Source of the DNA: an uncultured Lachnospiraceae bacterium
GTDB taxonomy: Bacteria > Bacillota > Clostridia > Lachnospirales > Lachnospiraceae
Assembly: GCA_947626285.1 (NCBI GenBank)
Contig: CANQRR010000014.1
Span: 1-62,999, forward strand
Direction: 5' to 3'
DNA: 62,999 nucleotides
The notes below the pieces were generated by a model, which saw nothing but the letters and a program-made list of their open reading frames with translations, had not been told where the DNA came from and ran no database searches. The position numbers and the translations under genes are program-made. Positions 8,215-16,384 of the stretch are shown piece after piece (positions within the stretch are counted from its first letter, which is position 1; each line of letters begins with the position of its first letter).

Positions 8215-9135
8215 ATGTTCTTATATTCTGAAACGTCAACTGACATTCCCCAATATAACGTCATAAAATCTAAGAGAAAGGTTAAGCACTCTCCCCCACT
8301 TCGGCAAATCAGGTTCAGGGATATAAGAACATTCCTTTTTGCTCCGCTTCGCGCGACTTTGACAGTAGAGGCGGCAGTGATTCTTCCCCTGTTTTTGTTC
8401 GCGATGATCGCGGCGCTGCAGTACGGGGTGGTGATGGAGACCGCGGCAAGATTCGGGGCAAGTCTTACGGAGACCGGGAAGCAGATGGCGACCGCCGCTT
8501 ATGTGACGCGCTTCGGAGGGGATCTCGATGAGGCGCCGGAGATCGCGGTCAAGGCGCTTTCGGCGACTTACGCGAAACAGCGTCTTGTCTCACAGGCGAA
8601 GAATGTCTCTGCGGTGAAAAGCGTGAATCTGCTGCTGTCCTCTTTTTTGGCGGAGGAGGACACGATCGATCTTGTATTGACGTATCAGATTCGCTCCCCG
8701 ATCACCGTGATAAAACTGCCGGGAAACTTCTTTCTGCAGCGCGCCCGCGTGAGGGCGTGGACAGGGAGAGAGGACGGCGAAGACGACGGGACGGAGGGTG
8801 AAGAGGGCGACGACGGAACATACGTGTATGTGACGGAGACGGGGACCGTCTATCACGACGATCCGAACTGCACACACCTGAAGCTGTCGATCCGTGAGGT
8901 CGATGAATCGGAGCTTGCCGGGCTGCGCAATAACAGCGGCGGGAAGTACCACAGCTGTGAGAGATGCGGCGGCGCGTCCGCCGATGGGAAAGTGTTTATT
9001 ACCAGCGAGGGAGACCGGTATCACAGTTCCCTGTCCTGCGGCGGACTGAAGAGGACGGTGCGGCAGGTGTCAAAGGAGGAACTGGGCGATATGAGGGCGT
9101 GTTCCAAATGCGGAAAAACGGGAAACCATACATAG
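8215..9135 (+). CDS. TadE-like pseudopilin with C-terminal duplicated Cys/His motif
   Basis: Of 306 residues, the pseudopilin part has the TadE signature LTVEAAVILPLFLFAMIAAL at about 49-68. Its leader is long (48 residues). After an acidic linker (185-202), two repeats follow (about 205-252 and 261-300), each of the form YH-x4-C ... C-x2-C: His214, Cys219, Cys248, Cys251 and His270, Cys275, Cys296, Cys299. This resembles small Ada-like zinc-binding modules appended to secreted proteins. It is likely a minor pilus component with a metal-binding or disulphide-bonded tip (inference). The ATG follows GAGGTG. Confidence 0.8.
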   Translation: MFLYSETSTDIPQYNVIKSKRKVKHSPPLRQIRFRDIRTFLFAPLRATLTVEAAVILPLFLFAMIAALQYGVVMETAARFGASLTETGKQMATAAYVTRFGGDLDEAPEIAVKALSATYAKQRLVSQAKNVSAVKSVNLLLSSFLAEEDTIDLVLTYQIRSPITVIKLPGNFFLQRARVRAWTGREDGEDDGTEGEEGDDGTYVYVTETGTVYHDDPNCTHLKLSIREVDESELAGLRNNSGGKYHSCERCGGASADGKVFITSEGDRYHSSLSCGGLKRTVRQVSKEELGDMRACSKCGKTGNHT

Positions 9136-9149
9136 AAAGAAGGAAACGG

Positions 9150-9572
9150 ATGTATCAGCGGATATTGACAGGGGCTGTGTTGTTGGGCTGCGCTGTCACG
9201 GATCTGAAATGCAGGAAAATATACAAAGCGGCTGCAGCAGGTTATCTTGCTCTGGCCGTTTTGGGACAGCTGGCAAGGCGTACGGCGACAGTCGCGCAGA
9301 TGGCGTTCGGTCTTCTGCCGGGAATCTTCTGTCTTGTGGTGTCGTGGCTCAGCGGACAGGGGCTTGGCTATGGGGACAGCGTCCTGGTGCTTGGCTGCGG
9401 ATTGTCCCTGGGGTTTTGGCCGTGTATGGAAACATTATTCTTTGCGTTTTTTCTGTCCGGACTCTGGGCGGTGATCCTGCTGGTACTGCGAAAGGCAGGG
9501 CGGAAGAAGGAGATTCCGTTTGTCCCGTTCCTGTTGGCGGGAGCACTGATCCAATGGGCCGGGGGTGTGTGA
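9150..9572 (+). CDS. Type IV prepilin peptidase, A24-like (second copy)
   Basis: A 140-residue polytopic membrane protein with both A24 aspartate motifs: TDLKCRKI at about 18-25 and GYGDSVL at about 74-80. It is shorter than, and only distantly similar to, the first peptidase at 1443-1952. Two peptidases in one tad locus may divide the pilin and the TadE-like pseudopilins between them. The ATG at 9150 follows AAAGAAGGAAA; the frame is open upstream to 8964 but only inside the preceding gene. The next gene starts 2 nt after its stop. Confidence 0.8.
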   Translation: MYQRILTGAVLLGCAVTDLKCRKIYKAAAAGYLALAVLGQLARRTATVAQMAFGLLPGIFCLVVSWLSGQGLGYGDSVLVLGCGLSLGFWPCMETLFFAFFLSGLWAVILLVLRKAGRKKEIPFVPFLLAGALIQWAGGV

Positions 9573-9574
9573 AA

Positions 9575-10024
9575 ATGAGAAGAAACTATCTGAAGGGAAG
9601 TTATACGGTGGAGGCGTCGCTTGTGGTCACGATGACGTTTCTGGTTCTTGCGTCGCTGATCCTGTGCGCCTTTTATGTGCACGACCGAGGCGTCATGCAG
9701 AGCTTGGTCTGTGAGGCCGCGTCGGTGGGGAGCAGCTTTGCCACGGAGGAGGAGCGCAAGGCGGCGATGCAGCAGGTCACAGAAGGGCTGACCGCCGACC
9801 GTTTCCTCGGCAGCCGGAACTTAAGCGGCAGCGCGGCGTCAAGCGGAAAGAGAGTGACGGTATCCTGGAGCGCGCAGTACCCGGTTCCGGGGTTTGCGGC
9901 AAAATATCTGGCGGACGGGACGCTTGAGCTGGAAGGGTTCTGGACCTGCAGGATCCCGGATCCGGCGGATGCGATACGAAAAATAAAAGGAGCAGGAGAA
10001 CTGCTGACCGGAGGCGACTATTGA
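9575..10024 (+). CDS. TadE-like pseudopilin (second)
   Basis: A 149-residue protein starting MRRNYLKGSYTVEASLVV, with the processing-site motif GSYTVEASL and one hydrophobic helix ending near residue 38. A short extracytoplasmic domain follows. The glutamate five residues after the presumed cleavage site is present. It probably works with the larger TadE-like protein at 8215-9135 as a minor pilin. The ATG at 9575 is used here; a GTG 6 nt upstream is a possible alternative. Its stop overlaps the TTG start of the next gene in a TTGA arrangement, which implies coupled translation. Confidence 0.8.
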   Translation: MRRNYLKGSYTVEASLVVTMTFLVLASLILCAFYVHDRGVMQSLVCEAASVGSSFATEEERKAAMQQVTEGLTADRFLGSRNLSGSAASSGKRVTVSWSAQYPVPGFAAKYLADGTLELEGFWTCRIPDPADAIRKIKGAGELLTGGDY

Positions 10025-11466
10025 ACGCGGAGTATAAGAGAGATCTACAGAACAATTATCTGATCCTGAAGGCAGAGGAGGAATCGGAAGCGGACGATTA
10101 TCGTCTCCGAATGGCAGAGCAGAACAGGATCACCGGGCTGCTGCCGTTTCAGTGCTCCAGAAGAGATGGCATGCTGTATCTGCACTATGAGATCACATCC
10201 TTGCAGCCGTTGGCATCCGTTTTTGAGAAGCGGACGATGGGTTACGACGATATCCTGTTTCTGCTTGCCGGAATCCGGGACGTGCTGGAGGAAATGCAGC
10301 GATATCTGCTGGACCCGGCGCAGCTGGTGTTTGATCCGGAGTACATGTATGTCGACCCGGAACACTGCAAGGTACGGCTCTGCTATCTTCCGGGGAGTGA
10401 GGGAAGCTTTCCGATCCGGATGCTTGCGGAGTATATTTTGAAGCGGCTGGATCACAGAGAGCAGCAGGCGGTATCGCTTGGCTACGGCTTTTATGAGAAA
10501 GCTGCGGAGGAAAACTTCAGTCTGCAAAAGACGCTGCGGGAGATGCTGGAGCGGGAAACGCCAGATAATGGAAGAAGCAGGGACCGACTGGGCGGAACAA
10601 ACGGAGAGCCGTTTTCTGCCTGGGAGGAAGCGGGAACGGCAGGACTGCCGGGTGGCGACCGACGGGTCTACGGAGGAAGCGGCATAGAGGACAGAAAAAA
10701 GGGGACGGAAGACGGGTCGAAGAATCGGCAAGGGATTCAGGCGGATGCCCTGCAGGAGGAGATCGGGGGCGTTTCGCCGGAGATTCGAAGATCCTACGGG
10801 GTGACGCACCGGGAGAGAAAAAGTCATTCGCAGAGAAAAGTAGACAGGCTGTTTCAACTGATCCATCCGGCGGTTTTGCTCTCGACGCTGTTTCTGCTGG
10901 CCGCGCTGGAGGTCGTCTTCTACCTAGGGCTTCTCACTGTGACGGAGGCAGGCGGGATCTTTTTCCTGCTGCTCTCTGTGGAGACGCTGATCAACAAATT
11001 CTGGAGGAGCGCAAAGGAAAAGAAGAAAGAAAACCATTGGGCGGAGGAAGAGGAGGATGAGATGTACCGGATGCTGCAGGAAGAAATGTACGACATGCCG
11101 AAGCAGGAACCGGTGATCGAGGAAACCAGATGCCTTACGCCGGAAGCGGAACAGGCGCGGCTGTATCTGGTCTGCACGAGCGCCGGGGCCTCCGGCATCG
11201 CCGGGGAAGATATCTTTCTTGGGGCGTCCCCGGTCTATGTCGGAAAAATTCGGGGAGAGTCCGATGTCATTTTGGACTCTCCCACCGTGAGTAGAAGACA
11301 CGCGCGGCTGGAATGCCGCGGCGGAGTCTGTTATGTAAAAGATCTGAACAGCCGGAACGGGACCTTCTGCAACGGAAGAAGGCTGCGCCCGCAGGAGCAG
11401 TGTCAGTTCGGACAGGGCGATGAGATCTCCTTCGCGGAGATCGGATATCGCGCCGTTCTGCGCTGA
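10021..11466 (+). CDS. DUF6382 and FHA domain membrane protein
   Basis: A 481-residue protein. The N-terminal ~180 residues match the DUF6382 type that accompanies tad loci in Clostridia. A variable charged linker follows, then two hydrophobic helices (about 285-325), an acidic stretch, and a C-terminal FHA domain (about 405-480) with the conserved SRRHARL and NGTF motifs used to bind phosphothreonine. It may couple Ser/Thr kinase signalling to pilus assembly (inference). The start is a TTG overlapping the upstream stop. It is the last gene of the cluster; degenerate GCCGCCCGG-containing copies fill the 150 nt after it. Confidence 0.82.
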   Translation: MNAEYKRDLQNNYLILKAEEESEADDYRLRMAEQNRITGLLPFQCSRRDGMLYLHYEITSLQPLASVFEKRTMGYDDILFLLAGIRDVLEEMQRYLLDPAQLVFDPEYMYVDPEHCKVRLCYLPGSEGSFPIRMLAEYILKRLDHREQQAVSLGYGFYEKAAEENFSLQKTLREMLERETPDNGRSRDRLGGTNGEPFSAWEEAGTAGLPGGDRRVYGGSGIEDRKKGTEDGSKNRQGIQADALQEEIGGVSPEIRRSYGVTHRERKSHSQRKVDRLFQLIHPAVLLSTLFLLAALEVVFYLGLLTVTEAGGIFFLLLSVETLINKFWRSAKEKKKENHWAEEEEDEMYRMLQEEMYDMPKQEPVIEETRCLTPEAEQARLYLVCTSAGASGIAGEDIFLGASPVYVGKIRGESDVILDSPTVSRRHARLECRGGVCYVKDLNSRNGTFCNGRRLRPQEQCQFGQGDEISFAEIGYRAVLR

Positions 11467-11616
11467 ATTGCCGTTCTTCTTTCGCCGCCCGGCGGTTACG
11501 TCAGAACTGCCGTTTATCGTCTGATCGACAGATAGGTGTCGGAACACTATTGTTTGCCGCCCGGCTGGTAGACAGGCACCGGAATCTCCATTTACTGCCG
11601 CCCGTTCAGACAGCGG

Positions 11617-12453
11617 TCAGCGGGCAGGTTCCGCGTTTCCTTTGACGCGGAACCAGTAGGTATACAGGTCGTGAAAGCCAAGGGAGGTATAGAGCTTCCG
11701 CGCGAAAGTATTTCCCTGGACGACCTGGAGATAGGCGCGGGAAACACCTTTCTTCTGTGCTTCGGTCAGGATCGTGCTGCAGATACCCTTTGCGAATCCC
11801 TTGTGACGGCAGCTTGCGTCGACGTAGACGGCGTACAGTCCGACGTGGTCGCGGTCCAGGATTCCAAGCCCGGAAGCCACCATGCGTCCGTCGATCTCGA
11901 TGCCGGCGACGATCGTCTCCTTAGGGATCGCCTTGAACATGGATGGGACGATGCGGCGCAACGTCGGGTTTGTCGTACCGTTTAAGCGGAACAGGGCGTG
12001 GATCCACTCTTCCGTGATGCGGTCCTGAAGCTGGACGATCACATCACCCGGATAGACGACGAAGGAGGGGAGACCGGAATTTCTCCCGTAGTACTCATAC
12101 TCCGCTGATACGGACGGAACAGGCTGAAAGTCTGCAAAATCCATCGTCATGACCTCAGTGGTGTGTTGGATCTCATAGCCCTTTTTGGCAAGCAACGCGT
12201 CGAATCCCGGATCGATCAGCGGACTGATCTTGAAGATGGAAGGAGTGTGGTAGTTCCGATAGATTTCCTCACAGTAAGCAATTTTTTCTTCCACCGGGAT
12301 CAGGGAGGTGCCCACCTGCGTCACGCTGTTTGTGCGGTGCGTGTAGTTGTGCGAAAACCGGATCAGCCATCCGTCATACAGCTCCATCTTGTGGGACGGC
12401 CAAGCGTTCAGAGAGATTTCCTCGATCAGTTTGATGTATGCAGTATCATCCAT
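11617..12453 (-). CDS. GNAT-family N-acetyltransferase
   Basis: A 278-residue protein. The C-terminal half is a GNAT domain with the acetyl-CoA loop region CRHKGFAKGICSTI and the late motif YLQVVQGNTFARKLYTSLGF; the N-terminal half is a divergent GNAT-like region, as in two-domain members. The acceptor substrate is unknown. The start ATG (complement of 12451-12453, MDDTAYIKL) follows an AAGGCGG-like site; the frame is open 42 codons further upstream but those residues look like leader. It converges with the FHA gene. Confidence 0.85.
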   Translation of the reverse strand: MDDTAYIKLIEEISLNAWPSHKMELYDGWLIRFSHNYTHRTNSVTQVGTSLIPVEEKIAYCEEIYRNYHTPSIFKISPLIDPGFDALLAKKGYEIQHTTEVMTMDFADFQPVPSVSAEYEYYGRNSGLPSFVVYPGDVIVQLQDRITEEWIHALFRLNGTTNPTLRRIVPSMFKAIPKETIVAGIEIDGRMVASGLGILDRDHVGLYAVYVDASCRHKGFAKGICSTILTEAQKKGVSRAYLQVVQGNTFARKLYTSLGFHDLYTYWFRVKGNAEPAR

Positions 12454-12634
12454 GAATCTGTATCTTACCGCCTTTCTCAGTCTTTGTCTCTTTTTTGAAT
12501 CATACATGAAGCAGGACGGAAATGCAAGAAAAAGCTGGTTGAAACGCAGGTCTTGAAGGAGTATAGTAGAGAATATCAACGCTGCCCCGGCGGTCGGGGC
12601 TTTGCGGAGCGATTTCGGGATCGAGGAAAAAAAG

Positions 12635-13246
12635 ATGCAGGAACTTCAGGACTTTATCCGTTCAAGACAAAAAGCGAATCTGTTGATCGTCGCGGCGAAT
12701 ATCGTTGTCTTTCTGATACTGAGCGCGCTGGGCGACACAGAGGATACGCGTTTCATGCTTGCGCACGGCGCGGAGTACGCGCCCTTTGTGGCACGAGGAG
12801 AGTATTATCGGCTGGTGACATCGATGTTCCTGCACTTTGGGATCCAGCATCTGTTCAGCAATATGTTGGTCCTGATCTTCCTTGGAGATACGCTGGAGCA
12901 GTGTGTCGGAAAGCTGCGTTATCTGTTGATCTATCTGGCGGGAGGCGTGTTCGGAAATGTGGTCTCTGCGTGGTTCGCGCTGCGGGCAGGAGACTTCGCG
13001 GTGTCTGCGGGCGCGTCCGGCGCCGTTTTCGCGGTGATCGGGGCGCTGATCTTCCTGGTGATTCGGGGAAAAGGCAGACTGGGAGGTTACTCTGGGCAGA
13101 GACTGATCCTCATGGCGGTGCTCTCTGTGCTGCAGGGATTGACTGCGGGAGGCGTGGACAACTGCGCGCACATCGGCGGGCTCGCCGCCGGCTTTGTACT
13201 GGCGCTTGTCCTGTGTCATGGAAAGACTCGGAACGATGCGACGTAA
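12635..13246 (+). CDS. Rhomboid-family intramembrane serine protease
   Basis: A 203-residue membrane protein with about six helices. The catalytic serine is in GASG (SAGASGAVFAVIG, about residue 128) and the catalytic histidine in CAHIGGLAAGF near residue 175. The HxxxN element is present as HLFSNML. These residues make an active protease likely, cutting single-pass membrane proteins within the bilayer. The ATG at 12635 follows GAGG; a TTG at 12602 is an alternative start. Its substrate cannot be inferred from the neighbours, though the secreted and membrane proteins of the tad cluster are candidates. Confidence 0.88.
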   Translation: MQELQDFIRSRQKANLLIVAANIVVFLILSALGDTEDTRFMLAHGAEYAPFVARGEYYRLVTSMFLHFGIQHLFSNMLVLIFLGDTLEQCVGKLRYLLIYLAGGVFGNVVSAWFALRAGDFAVSAGASGAVFAVIGALIFLVIRGKGRLGGYSGQRLILMAVLSVLQGLTAGGVDNCAHIGGLAAGFVLALVLCHGKTRNDAT

Positions 13247-13298
13247 GACGTTTTGTTATCTGTTTGCCCGTGTGCGGAAAACATAGCTATGGCATGGG

Positions 13299-14012
13299 TC
13301 AGGAAGACCCGTCGGTACTGCTGTTGAACGGAAGACGCAGGCAGAAGTCGGTGTAGGATGCGGCGGTTTCCGTGCAGGTATCGACCGTGAGCGTGCCGCC
13401 GTGCTGTTCGGCGATCGTCCGGGCAATGCCAAGCCCAAGACCGGTGCCGTTTGCTTTGTGCGTGACGAACGGGTCGAACAGATCGGACAGGTATTCCTGC
13501 GGAATGCCGGGACCGTTGTCCCGGATATGGATGCACAGCCTGTCGCCATCCACAGCGGCGGAGAGCGTGATTCGGCCGGGAGCAGTATATTTGCCGTCCA
13601 TGTCTTGGGAAGCGGTTCGCTCTGAGACGGCGTCGGCCGCGTTGATCAGCAGGTTGGTGATTGCCCGGCGGAGCTTTTGGCGGTCCGCAAGAATACATGC
13701 GCCGGAGAGTTTATCGGAAAACTCCGCAGTAAAGCATATCCCGCGCAGCTCCATGGAGGGCGCGAAGGATGCGGAAAGCTCCGCTAGAAAATCCGTGAGA
13801 TCGACCGGCGCCATCTGGTACCTGCCGTAAGGGGCGGACATATCTTTCAGAAGCTGGATCACATCGAGCACATCTTTTTTGAGCGGATCCCAGAGGGCGG
13901 ATCCGCGGACAGAGGGACACTCCTTTTCGAGAAGCTGCAGGGAGCTGTAGATCAGGGTGAGCGGGTTCCTCAGCTCGTGAGAAAATCTGGACACATACTC
14001 TTCGTTTTGCAT
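13299..14012 (-). CDS. Soluble sensor histidine kinase
   Basis: A 237-residue protein made only of a HisKA dimerisation/phosphorylation helix (FSHELRNPL, H box near residue 13) and a HATPase domain with the N box (NLLINAADA), G1 (DNGPGIP) and G2 (GTGLGLGIA) boxes. It has no transmembrane segment and no recognisable sensor domain, so its input must come from a partner. No response regulator gene is adjacent. The start ATG is the complement of 14010-14012, preceded by GAGGG at good spacing; a TTG two codons upstream is possible. Confidence 0.88.
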   Translation of the reverse strand: MQNEEYVSRFSHELRNPLTLIYSSLQLLEKECPSVRGSALWDPLKKDVLDVIQLLKDMSAPYGRYQMAPVDLTDFLAELSASFAPSMELRGICFTAEFSDKLSGACILADRQKLRRAITNLLINAADAVSERTASQDMDGKYTAPGRITLSAAVDGDRLCIHIRDNGPGIPQEYLSDLFDPFVTHKANGTGLGLGIARTIAEQHGGTLTVDTCTETAASYTDFCLRLPFNSSTDGSS

Positions 14013-14100
14013 TTGCAATCCCTCTTTTTACCATAGAAATTTTCTGCCCGGGAATACTACAAATGTAGCATTGTAACAGGCAAAAATCAACGAGAATCAG

Positions 14101-14129
14101 TTGACATTTTTCGACATTATTTTTAGAAT
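14101..14129 (+). promoter_or_regulatory. Promoter of the HIT gene
   Basis: TTGACA (14101-14106), a 17-nt spacer and TAGAAT (14124-14129) form a near-consensus sigma-A promoter about 48 nt before the HIT protein start codon. Confidence 0.75.
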
Positions 14130-14177
14130 GTTTAGTAAGTATGTGGGTTGTCTATAAAAATTTGAAAGGAGAACCAT

Positions 14178-14582
14178 ATGGGTGAAAATTGTATTTTCTG
14201 TAAGATTGCAAACGGAGAGATTCCGTCCGCGACACTTTATGAGGATGAAGATTTTCGCGTGATCCTTGATCTGAATCCGGCGGCTCCGGGACATGCGCTG
14301 ATCCTCCCCAAGGCGCATGCCGCGAACCTGTTTGAGCTTCCGGATGAGACGGCGGCAAAGGCGCTCGTGCTGGCGAAGAAAATTGCCGGGAAGCTGAAGG
14401 ATGGGCTGCAGGCGGATGGTCTGAACGTGGTTCAGAACAATGGAGAGGTAGCTGGACAGACCGTGTTCCACTTCCATATGCATCTGATTCCGCGCTATGC
14501 GGGCGATACCGTCAATATGAACTGGAAGCCGGGCACGCTGACGGACGCGGATAAGGATAAGATCATGAATTTGTTTCAATGA
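14178..14582 (+). CDS. HIT-family nucleotide hydrolase/transferase
   Basis: A 134-residue histidine-triad protein with the zinc-site start CIFCKI and the catalytic HFHMHLIPR motif near residues 99-107. This is the HinT branch, known to hydrolyse nucleoside phosphoramidates and acyl-adenylates in the cytoplasm. Length and motif are typical. It has its own promoter (14101-14129) and an AAAGGAG ribosome site. The following sigma factor gene is 58 nt away and may be co-transcribed. Confidence 0.92.
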   Translation: MGENCIFCKIANGEIPSATLYEDEDFRVILDLNPAAPGHALILPKAHAANLFELPDETAAKALVLAKKIAGKLKDGLQADGLNVVQNNGEVAGQTVFHFHMHLIPRYAGDTVNMNWKPGTLTDADKDKIMNLFQ

Positions 14583-14640
14583 GGTAGAGAAACTATGCAA
14601 AACTATACAAAAGAAAAACCCACCAGGATAAGGACGTAAC

Positions 14641-15165
14641 ATGAAGAACGGGAAGTTTGAAGATTATTTTCGGAGATATAAGAATCTGATCATTAAGATC
14701 GCCATGGACAAGATCGGCAATTACGACGACGCGTTGGACATCTGTCAGCAGGTATTTGTCTCCTTTTACCAGAATATGGATATCGTATCGGACGAGCTGG
14801 TGAAGGCGTGGTTGATCAAATGCACAAGACATGCGATTTCCGATTATTACAGAAAGACTTCGAGGGAGAAAGAAATATTCACGGAGTTTTCGGAGAAAGG
14901 GATCGGGAACATCGCGATTGACGGAGAGATCGGGCTTGCGGAAGACAGGCTCGATGATCTCGATCTGTTGGGAAAGGTCCTTCGTACAGTAAAGACAGTG
15001 AACCGGCAATGGTTTGAAGTGTTATTTATGTATTGTGTGGAAGAACTGTCTTATGCGGAGATGGCGCGGAGACTGAATGTTTCGAACACGGTTCTGCGCG
15101 CGAGACTCTACCGGGCGAGAATGTTCGTGAAAGAGAAATTTGGGAAGGATTACCGGGATCGCTGA
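14641..15165 (+). CDS. ECF-type sigma-70 family RNA polymerase sigma factor
   Basis: A 174-residue protein. Region 2 (residues 1-75, DICQQVFVSFYQN) and region 4 (about 110-165, ELSYAEMARRLNVSNTVLRARLYRAR) are present, with only a short linker between, as in extracytoplasmic-function sigma factors. No anti-sigma factor gene follows directly: murG lies next on the other strand, and a DUF4367-like membrane protein with possible anti-sigma character is found beyond it at 16385. The start ATG follows AAGGACG. Confidence 0.88.
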   Translation: MKNGKFEDYFRRYKNLIIKIAMDKIGNYDDALDICQQVFVSFYQNMDIVSDELVKAWLIKCTRHAISDYYRKTSREKEIFTEFSEKGIGNIAIDGEIGLAEDRLDDLDLLGKVLRTVKTVNRQWFEVLFMYCVEELSYAEMARRLNVSNTVLRARLYRARMFVKEKFGKDYRDR

Positions 15166-15180
15166 TCGACTCCGCCGCAG

Positions 15181-15232
15181 ATATGACCCCTTGCCTTTTA
15201 GGGGTTCGACCCTGTGGGGTAAGGGGTCCTAT
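15181..15232. terminator. Long hairpin between converging sigma-factor and murG genes
   Basis: ATATGACCCCTTGCC (15181-15195) pairs with 15218-15232 with only two imperfect positions, and a small inner hairpin GGGT-tcg-ACCC lies at 15202-15212. It sits exactly between two converging genes and can fold on either strand, so it probably blocks read-through both ways. There is no clear T-run. Confidence 0.6.
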
Positions 15233-15239
15233 CTGGATT

Positions 15240-16307
15240 TTATCCGCTGACAAGCTCTTCCAGGAGAGCTGTGATAGCGGCAACCGCATCGCTTGCGCCG
15301 CTCTTTTCCATTGCGGCGATGTAGCGCTGACGGTTTTCATACAACTCTATGATTTTGTTTTTGAGAAGCTCCGGGCCAAGCTGCTCCTCCTCTACCATGA
15401 CGCTGAAGCCCTGTTTCTGAAAGGATTTCGCGTTGAGGATCTGGTCGCCGCGGCTGGCGGCGGCGGACAGCGGGATCAGCAGGTTCGGTTTGCGAAGCTC
15501 CAACAGCTCACAGATTGCGTTGGCTCCGGCCCGCGACACGACGATATCGGCGAGCGCGAATAAGTCTGCGAGCTCCTGTTTGATATATTCGTATTGTACA
15601 TATCCCGCAGTACCCGCAAGAGATTCATCCAGATTTCCGTTTCCACAGAGGTGGACGACTTGAAACGTTTTCAGCAGCTCAGGGAGAATACTGCGGATCG
15701 CGTTGTTGACGGCGACGGAGCCGAGGCTTCCGCCGATGACAAGCAGTACCGGGCGGTCGGCGGTGAAGCCGCAGAACTTCAGTCCGGCGAGCCGGTTGCC
15801 CCGGCGCAGTTCTTCCCGGATCGGGCAGCCGGTCACGACGGCCTTGCCCTCAGGGAGATGGGCGACGGTCTCCGGGAAATTGCAGCAGACCCTGGACGCG
15901 GCCGGGATCGCAAGGCGATTGGCCAGGCCAGGCGTCATGTCGGATTCATGGATGACGACGGGGATGTGCAGCCCCTTGGCGGCCTGCACGACTGGAACCG
16001 TCACAAAGCCGCCCTTGGAGAAAATAATGTCGGGGCGCAGTTGTTTCAGAAGTTTTTTTGCCTGCAGGAACCCTTTCGCGACGCGGAACGGATCCGAGAA
16101 GTTTTTGAGGTCGAAGTATCTGCGCAGTTTTCCGGACGCGATTCCGTAGTAGGGAATGCCGAGCTCTTCGATCAGTTTTCGCTCAATACCATCGTAGGAA
16201 CCAATGTATTGGATATCGTAGCCGAGCTCCCGCAGACGCGGGATCAGGGCAATGTTTGGGGTGACATGGCCGGCGGTGCCGCCGCCGGTGAGGATGATTC
16301 GTTTCAT
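15240..16307 (-). CDS. murG: UDP-GlcNAc transferase MurG (lipid II synthesis)
   Basis: A 355-residue glycosyltransferase of family GT28 with the N-terminal GGGTAGHVTPNIAL loop, the middle IGGSLGSVAVN segment and the C-terminal SRAGANAICELLELRKPNLLIPLS nucleotide-sugar site shared by MurG enzymes. MurG adds GlcNAc to lipid I at the inner face of the membrane to make lipid II for peptidoglycan. It stands alone here rather than in a division/cell-wall cluster, which is common in Lachnospiraceae. The ATG follows AGGAGG on the complement strand. Confidence 0.95.
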   Translation of the reverse strand: MKRIILTGGGTAGHVTPNIALIPRLRELGYDIQYIGSYDGIERKLIEELGIPYYGIASGKLRRYFDLKNFSDPFRVAKGFLQAKKLLKQLRPDIIFSKGGFVTVPVVQAAKGLHIPVVIHESDMTPGLANRLAIPAASRVCCNFPETVAHLPEGKAVVTGCPIREELRRGNRLAGLKFCGFTADRPVLLVIGGSLGSVAVNNAIRSILPELLKTFQVVHLCGNGNLDESLAGTAGYVQYEYIKQELADLFALADIVVSRAGANAICELLELRKPNLLIPLSAAASRGDQILNAKSFQKQGFSVMVEEEQLGPELLKNKIIELYENRQRYIAAMEKSGASDAVAAITALLEELVSG

Positions 16308-16384
16308 AGCGTCCTCCTGACAGTGGATTGATTATCTACAGTTTATCGTTTATGAGGAAAAAGTCAAGAAGGGACTTAAATTCA

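Noticed and set aside
15201-15216. T-arm-like GGGTTCGACCC, possible tRNA
   Set aside because: No acceptor, D or anticodon arms around it; it is the inner loop of the hairpin between two converging genes.
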